A stretch of 9,530 nucleotides of DNA. Origin: Promethearchaeota archaeon (GTDB taxonomy: Archaea > Asgardarchaeota > Lokiarchaeia > Sigyniarchaeales > SOKP01). Position 1 is the first letter of the stretch; each line of letters opens with the position of its first letter. Where the stretch lies: contig SDNM01000038.1 of assembly GCA_004524385.1 (NCBI GenBank), positions 1-9,530 of the forward strand, in the 5' to 3' direction. The notes beneath the pieces are model-generated. The model was not told where the DNA came from. It ran no database searches and was given only the letters and a program-made list of their open reading frames with translations. Of this stretch, positions 5,945-9,530 are shown one piece after another. The translations under genes and the position numbers were made by a program.

Positions 5945-6031
5945 TAGAAATTGTTCTTATTAAAAAATAAATATTTGATTAAAAATAGGAGCCTTAATTC
6001 CGAAGAATAAAATTGTAACTCTTAGGATGTT

Positions 6032-6952
6032 CTAAAATCCTTCGAAACAATGATTCTTTGAAATATCGGAGCTTCTATTGTCCTTTTTTTTTTCCCTTTT
6101 ACATAATCTATAATTGAGATTATTTAAATCAGATTTGTAATCTATATCGTAAAATTTATATTTTTTATCAATTCTAAAGGCAATAGCTTCTCTTCCTTCT
6201 TTTATTAAGTAATTAAAAATCTCTCTTATACTATTTGCCGAGATTTTTTTCTCTGAATCTATTATTTCATTAATAAAATCAAAAGAAAATACAAATATAG
6301 GTATTATTTGCCTTACTAAATCGTAATCAGAAAGTTGTTTTAAGTTGCATGTCTTTATAAGCCTTAAAAAGCAATATTGACTTTTTTTCGCTATATCCAC
6401 AATGGATATTATTTTAGATTCTTGTTGCTCTTTCAAAGTACTAGCTTTCAGTTCTCTGTAAAATAATAACGGATATTCTTGGATAAGATTGAAATTGTTT
6501 AATATAATGTTAACCATTTGATTTAATAAGTTAATTTCAAAAATTGTATCTCCAGGAATTATCATATAAATATAATTTCTATTAAATATGTTTTCAACTT
6601 TAGTAATAGATAAAAACGAGTATAAAGGTCCTAATTTGTATTGAATTCCCGAATCGATTATTACAATTTTTTTTTCCAAATCAGGTTTTTCTTTCTTTAT
6701 TGAATTAATAAATTCGTCAATTTTAGATCCTAGATGTCCCTTCACTATAGCGATTTGCTTAATTCCTAATTTATTTAAATTATTAATTGAATGCTCTAGA
6801 ATTGAACTATTATTTAATTCCTTAATTTTTATTAATGGTTTCGGAATTTTCTTGGTAATCTTTTTAAATCTAATTCCTTCTCCAGCGCATAAGATTACGG
6901 TTATTAATCTATTTTTTAAATCATTCCCTTGTTGTAACAATTGGATTACCAT
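6032..6952 (-). CDS. Nucleotidyltransferase-fold protein (sugar-phosphate nucleotidyltransferase-like)
   Basis: This protein of 306 residues (counted from the ATG at 6952) has an N-terminal NTP-transferase domain. Residues 19-29 (VILCAGEGIRF) are the nucleotide-binding G-x-G-x-R loop, followed by KKIPKPLIKI with the usual PKPL (37-40), then ILEHSINNLNKLGI and IAIVKGHLG. Asp135 in IIPGDT is the expected metal-binding residue. The family activates sugar phosphates or similar alcohols with NTP or CTP; the substrate is not readable. The C-terminal third (IIPIFVFSFDFINEI to YKFYDIDYKSDLNNL) fits the family, and the last 25 residues are charged. The start is uncertain: a TTG at 6961 and another at 6940 are in frame, and only the 6952 codon is ATG. 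All overlap the 3' end of map, by about 20-41 bases. It is last in the aspS-map operon. Confidence 0.8.
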   Translation of the reverse strand: MVIQLLQQGNDLKNRLITVILCAGEGIRFKKITKKIPKPLIKIKELNNSSILEHSINNLNKLGIKQIAIVKGHLGSKIDEFINSIKKEKPDLEKKIVIIDSGIQYKLGPLYSFLSITKVENIFNRNYIYMIIPGDTIFEINLLNQMVNIILNNFNLIQEYPLLFYRELKASTLKEQQESKIISIVDIAKKSQYCFLRLIKTCNLKQLSDYDLVRQIIPIFVFSFDFINEIIDSEKKISANSIREIFNYLIKEGREAIAFRIDKKYKFYDIDYKSDLNNLNYRLCKREKKKDNRSSDISKNHCFEGF

Positions 6953-7850
6953 CCAAATCAATTACGATTGTATGTTCTTCTTGAGCTACAAGCGCTCCAG
7001 TTCTTTCAATTAAAATTGGATAATGGTCAAGAATTCTCTTTCTTAAAAAAGAATCAATTATTCTATTAATTTTATTTTTAGGGATAAGATTGTTATGTTC
7101 GAGGAAACGAGGAGAGAACGGAAGATGTTTGCAATGTTTCTCAATTTTATTCATAAATCCTTGTTCTTCATAAGGCATATTTTTTTTCATTTTTTTGACA
7201 AAACGAAAAATAAAAGAATTACTCCCATTTTCCACTTTTCCTATGCCTGATGTTGTGAAAGGTTCAACCGCATATGCATCTCCAGGTTTTAAAACTTGGT
7301 TATGCATCGTTTCCTTATAATTTGGTATAAATGGTCCAGCATGCAAATTATATTGTTTTAATTCATGCCCTCCTAGATTAGTGATTGGTCTTAATCCACG
7401 GGCGATAATTTTATCTGCTATTGCTTCCCCTAATTCGTATAATCTGGTACCTGGTTTAAATATCGCAATTGCAGCTTCGAGACCTTCTTTAGCGGCATCA
7501 ATGTAGTTTTGCAAAATGGCATCTTCATCCAAATTAATAGTGAAAGCGGAATCTGCGATATAACCATTATAATGAGAACCTAAATCAATTTTCAATAAAC
7601 CTTTTTCAGGTACAATTGTCTCATCATCAATAGGTGGGCTATAATGTGCAGCAATTTCATTTAATGACATATTAATAGGAAATGATAATTCGCAGTCATT
7701 ATTTAATATCTCAGCTTCACATTGGTTAGCTATATCTAAAAATGAAGCACCTGGTTTTGTAATCTCTCTGGCGAGTTTTTTAGCAGCGGCTAGAGCTTTA
7801 CCGGCTTTTATGTAATCTTGAATATAATCTTCGCTCATGACTATCTCCAT
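6921..7850 (-). CDS. map: Type II methionine aminopeptidase
   Basis: This enzyme removes the initiator Met from nascent proteins; it is a two-metal cytosolic enzyme of the pita-bread fold. The 309-residue length and the helical insert (about 204-280) mark type II, the archaeal/eukaryotic form. All ligands are present: Asp89 (LKIDLGS), Asp100 (YIADSAF), His162 (LGGHEL), Glu196 (AVEPFTT) and Glu292 (QEEHTI). His70 in AAHYSP and His170 in NLHAG are the expected substrate-side histidines. The ATG at 7848-7850 overlaps the aspS stop by one base (TAATG). A second ATG at 7836-7838 has GGAG six bases before it, and MSEDYIQDYIKAG is a more usual N-terminus, so that may be the true start. The 3' end overlaps the nucleotidyltransferase gene. 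Confidence 0.96.
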   Translation of the reverse strand: MEIVMSEDYIQDYIKAGKALAAAKKLAREITKPGASFLDIANQCEAEILNNDCELSFPINMSLNEIAAHYSPPIDDETIVPEKGLLKIDLGSHYNGYIADSAFTINLDEDAILQNYIDAAKEGLEAAIAIFKPGTRLYELGEAIADKIIARGLRPITNLGGHELKQYNLHAGPFIPNYKETMHNQVLKPGDAYAVEPFTTSGIGKVENGSNSFIFRFVKKMKKNMPYEEQGFMNKIEKHCKHLPFSPRFLEHNNLIPKNKINRIIDSFLRKRILDHYPILIERTGALVAQEEHTIVIDLDGNPIVTTRE

Positions 7851-9175
7851 TATGGTGTTAAGCGATCAGGTGTGCGTGGATACATCACAGCTTCTCTAAT
7901 ATCCTCTAATCCGCATAGGAAAGTAACCCATCTTGCTATTCCAAGGCCTACGCCAGCATGAGGAGGCATGCCAAACGCGAATGTTTTAAGATGAGACTCG
8001 AACGCCGCAGAGTTTAATCCTTTTGCTTCAAGTGCTGCAGTCAATTGCTCTTTATTATGAACTCTTGTTCCTCCTGATGTCAATTCTAACCAACCCATTT
8101 GTAAATCAAAAGATTCGCTATATTTAGGATCTTTAGAGGGCATAATATAAAATGGTTTAATTGACATTGGCCAATGAGTTATATAATAATATCCTGTGTA
8201 TCCTGGAACTTTTCCGATGGCTCGATATGCTTCTGTTGAAATGTCTTCTCCAAATTCTATGGGGATTCCACATTTTTTTTCAATGGTTTCTAGTATTTCT
8301 TCATAAGTATATCGAGGGAAAGGTATTTCTGGGACTGTAGTTTTGTCTTCCATTTTTAAAAATTTCAGGGCATCCATCTTATTATTTCTAATGTCTTTAA
8401 TAACATTATATATCAGTTCTTCTAATATTTTTAGTATATCACTCATATCTGCAAAGCCCATTTCAATATCTAAGACAAAGATCTCACATAGATGTCTTTT
8501 TGTTCGACTTTTCTCGGCCCTGAAACATGGACTAATTTCAAAAACGCGCTCATATACTCCGCTTAATTGTTCTTTATATAATTGGGCCGATTGTGTGAGA
8601 AACGCTTCTCGATCAAAATACATTATAGGAAACAATTCAGTACCTCCTTCTGTCGCAGAACCGATAATTTTTGGCGTTGTCATTTCTGTAAAATCGTTCG
8701 CAAAGAGAAATTTACGAATACCTCTTAAAACCTCTCCCCTTATTTCAAAAATAGCTTGATTTCTAAGAGATCTTAAATCTAAGGCTCGGTTGTTCAATCT
8801 TAGATCTAATTCTGAAATCGTCTCTCCAGTCATGTCAATAGGTAGTTTTTCTGGAGTTTGATTTAAGATTTTAATTTCAGACGGAATAATCTCAATACCA
8901 CCAGGAGCTTTATCAAAAGCTTTAACCTTTCCCTTTACCATAATACAATATTGATATCCAACCTTAGCTTTTTCAAAAACCTCTTCAGAAACAACCCCCT
9001 TTTTCATCGTTATTTGTCGCTCACCATATTTATCTTGAATGCTTATAAACTTCAAACCGCCAAGATCTCGAAAATTTCGAACCCAACCAGCTAAAACGAT
9101 TTCTTGATTTACCAATTCTGGAGTTATATCTCTTGTATAGTGAGTTTTCCTCCAATCAGCCATTTCATCTAACAT
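7850..9175 (-). CDS. aspS: Aspartyl-tRNA synthetase, archaeal/eukaryotic type
   Basis: This class IIb synthetase charges tRNA-Asp. At 441 residues it lacks the bacterial insertion domain and matches archaeal enzymes. The N-terminal OB-fold anticodon domain (about 15-110) includes VLAGWVRNFRDLGG. Motif 1 is around 143-170, motif 2 is FEISPCFRAEKSRTKRHLCE (212-231, Arg219 binding ATP), and motif 3 is GVGLGIARW (408-416, Arg415). LFPIMYFDREAFLTQSAQLYKE is the typical aspartate-site segment. By my alignment the two positions said to separate tRNA-Asp-only from relaxed enzymes hold Arg33 and Pro91; Pro is the residue of the relaxed (Asp/Asn) type, so dual charging is possible but unproven. It is first in the operon, one base overlapping map. 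A second ATG at 9161-9163 (MADWRKTHY) is an alternative start. Confidence 0.96.
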   Translation of the reverse strand: MLDEMADWRKTHYTRDITPELVNQEIVLAGWVRNFRDLGGLKFISIQDKYGERQITMKKGVVSEEVFEKAKVGYQYCIMVKGKVKAFDKAPGGIEIIPSEIKILNQTPEKLPIDMTGETISELDLRLNNRALDLRSLRNQAIFEIRGEVLRGIRKFLFANDFTEMTTPKIIGSATEGGTELFPIMYFDREAFLTQSAQLYKEQLSGVYERVFEISPCFRAEKSRTKRHLCEIFVLDIEMGFADMSDILKILEELIYNVIKDIRNNKMDALKFLKMEDKTTVPEIPFPRYTYEEILETIEKKCGIPIEFGEDISTEAYRAIGKVPGYTGYYYITHWPMSIKPFYIMPSKDPKYSESFDLQMGWLELTSGGTRVHNKEQLTAALEAKGLNSAAFESHLKTFAFGMPPHAGVGLGIARWVTFLCGLEDIREAVMYPRTPDRLTP

Positions 9176-9206
9176 AATTTAATAACATCTGGTTTATTTT
9201 TGCTGA

Positions 9207-9215
9207 AATATTAAT
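9207..9215 (-). promoter_or_regulatory. Candidate TATA-like element of the aspS operon
   Basis: Read on the minus strand, TTAATATTT lies 32-40 bases upstream of the ATG at 9175, predicting a leader of about ten bases. It sits in the 113-base gap shared with the divergent acyl-CoA dehydrogenase-like gene. Confidence 0.3.
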
Positions 9216-9258
9216 AATTATATGTAATATGGAAAAAAAAACTTTCCAATTAGTCGAA

Positions 9259-9266
9259 TTAAAATA
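9259..9266 (+). promoter_or_regulatory. TATA-like box of the acyl-CoA dehydrogenase-like gene
   Basis: TTAAAATA is centred about 26 bases before the ATG at 9289, the spacing expected for a leaderless archaeal message. There is no Shine-Dalgarno site before the ATG. Confidence 0.38.
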
Positions 9267-9288
9267 AGATCAACACAGAGTATAGTAT

Positions 9289-9530
9289 ATGAAAAAAATA
9301 ACCGGTGTAGAAATTCTAGATTCTAAAATAAAAGAGAAATTATCTACAAGAAATATATATGAAATATTAAATAATTTCATCATTCCATTAATTACTAAAG
9401 AGGAGCAAGAATTTTTAGTAGAATTGGAAGATTTTCTACTTAAGGAAGTAGAACCTAAAATTGATTTAACCAAAGATGTTTATGAACTCTTTCCAATCTT
9501 GGGAAAAAAAAATTATATTCAACGATTAAA
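9289..9530 (+). CDS. N-terminal part of an acyl-CoA dehydrogenase-like protein (3' end outside window)
   Basis: The frame is open from ATG 9289 to the window end (80 full codons). The segment IIPLITKEEQEFLVELEDFL, followed by LKEVEPKIDL and then VYELFPILGKKNYIQRL, follows the opening helices of acyl-CoA dehydrogenases: L-T-x-E-E-Q, then F-x-x-K-E-V-x-P, then a P-x-L-G-x-x-x-x-x stretch. These FAD enzymes oxidise acyl-CoA thioesters at the alpha-beta position. The first 30 residues before that helix are a charged extension seen in glutaryl-CoA and ACX4-like members. The catalytic and FAD-binding parts lie outside, so activity cannot be judged. The gene is divergent from aspS. Confidence 0.65.
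   Translation, partial: MKKITGVEILDSKIKEKLSTRNIYEILNNFIIPLITKEEQEFLVELEDFLLKEVEPKIDLTKDVYELFPILGKKNYIQRL

Larger units (their letters stand above)
5522..6031. other. About 510-base intergenic stretch without a convincing gene
   Basis: This gap separates the cyclophilin-like operon from the end of the aspS operon. It holds the TATA-like element of the former and nothing that looks like a tRNA, structured RNA or insertion-sequence end. Two short open frames occur. One is + 5617-5796 (59 codons, hydrophobic, low complexity). The other is - 5843-5944 (33 residues, starting MFECPMYQKYY); its frame continues for another 22 codons past its stop and has protein-like composition. The latter may be a decayed gene remnant or a very small gene. 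Confidence 0.6.

Noticed and set aside
6921..6930. ATGA overlap as the start of the nucleotidyltransferase gene
   Set aside because: The ATG in the map stop region is in the wrong frame and meets a stop after two codons.
8343..8759. Plus-strand frame within aspS
   Set aside because: Antisense shadow of a conserved synthetase; Ser-rich low-complexity translation.
9270..9473. Minus-strand frame opposite the acyl-CoA dehydrogenase-like start
   Set aside because: The + strand frame matches the opening helices of a known family and the antisense translation is Ser/Phe-rich shadow.
1..9530. CRISPR array, tRNA, rRNA or insertion sequence
   Set aside because: No regularly spaced repeats, no tRNA T-loop pattern with matching arms, and no transposase or terminal inverted repeats were found by reading.

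Overview
This is an AT-rich window (roughly 30% G+C by eye) from an archaeon. The evidence is an archaeal-type PRPP synthetase, a UPF0200 P-loop kinase, an Alba chromatin protein, archaeal/eukaryotic-type AspRS, a type II methionine aminopeptidase, and TATA-like boxes about 26-29 bases upstream of several start codons instead of Shine-Dalgarno sites (a leaderless pattern). The JAMM protein has an active site very close to that of eukaryotic Rpn11. Together with the low GC this suggests an Asgard archaeon, perhaps Lokiarchaeia-like, but that assignment is inference.

Layout. 1-84 is the tail of an unidentified + strand gene. 130-1811 (+) holds an alpha/beta hydrolase and ribose-phosphate pyrophosphokinase. 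1824-2366 (-) is a UPF0200 kinase that converges on PRPP synthetase and starts with TTG. It shares a divergent promoter region with 2475-3581 (+), an Rpn11-like JAMM metalloprotease with a long lysine-rich helical C-terminus. 3705-4249 (+) holds Alba, with an unusual Asn/Arg/Lys-rich loop, and a 57-residue zinc-ribbon protein. A perfect 8-bp-arm inverted repeat lies in the following convergent gap. 4325-5521 (-) is a two-gene unit, a cyclophilin-like (TM1367-type) protein followed by a VTT/DedA-type membrane protein. 5522-6031 is about 510 bases without a convincing gene. 6032-9175 (-) is a tightly packed, overlapping operon: aspS, then map, then a sugar-nucleotidyltransferase-like gene. 9289 to the end (+) is the start of an acyl-CoA dehydrogenase-like gene.

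Most genes are housekeeping: PRPP supply for nucleotide synthesis, Asp-tRNA charging, N-terminal Met removal and chromatin. The less ordinary part is 2475-4249: the JAMM protease, the loop-expanded Alba and the tiny zinc ribbon lie consecutively on one strand, each with its own candidate promoter. I see no ubiquitin, E1, E2 or E3 gene in the window. I found no CRISPR array, tRNA, rRNA or intact mobile element. I did not find a clear, wholly new system; the best leads are the JAMM C-terminal extension and the Alba loop duplication.
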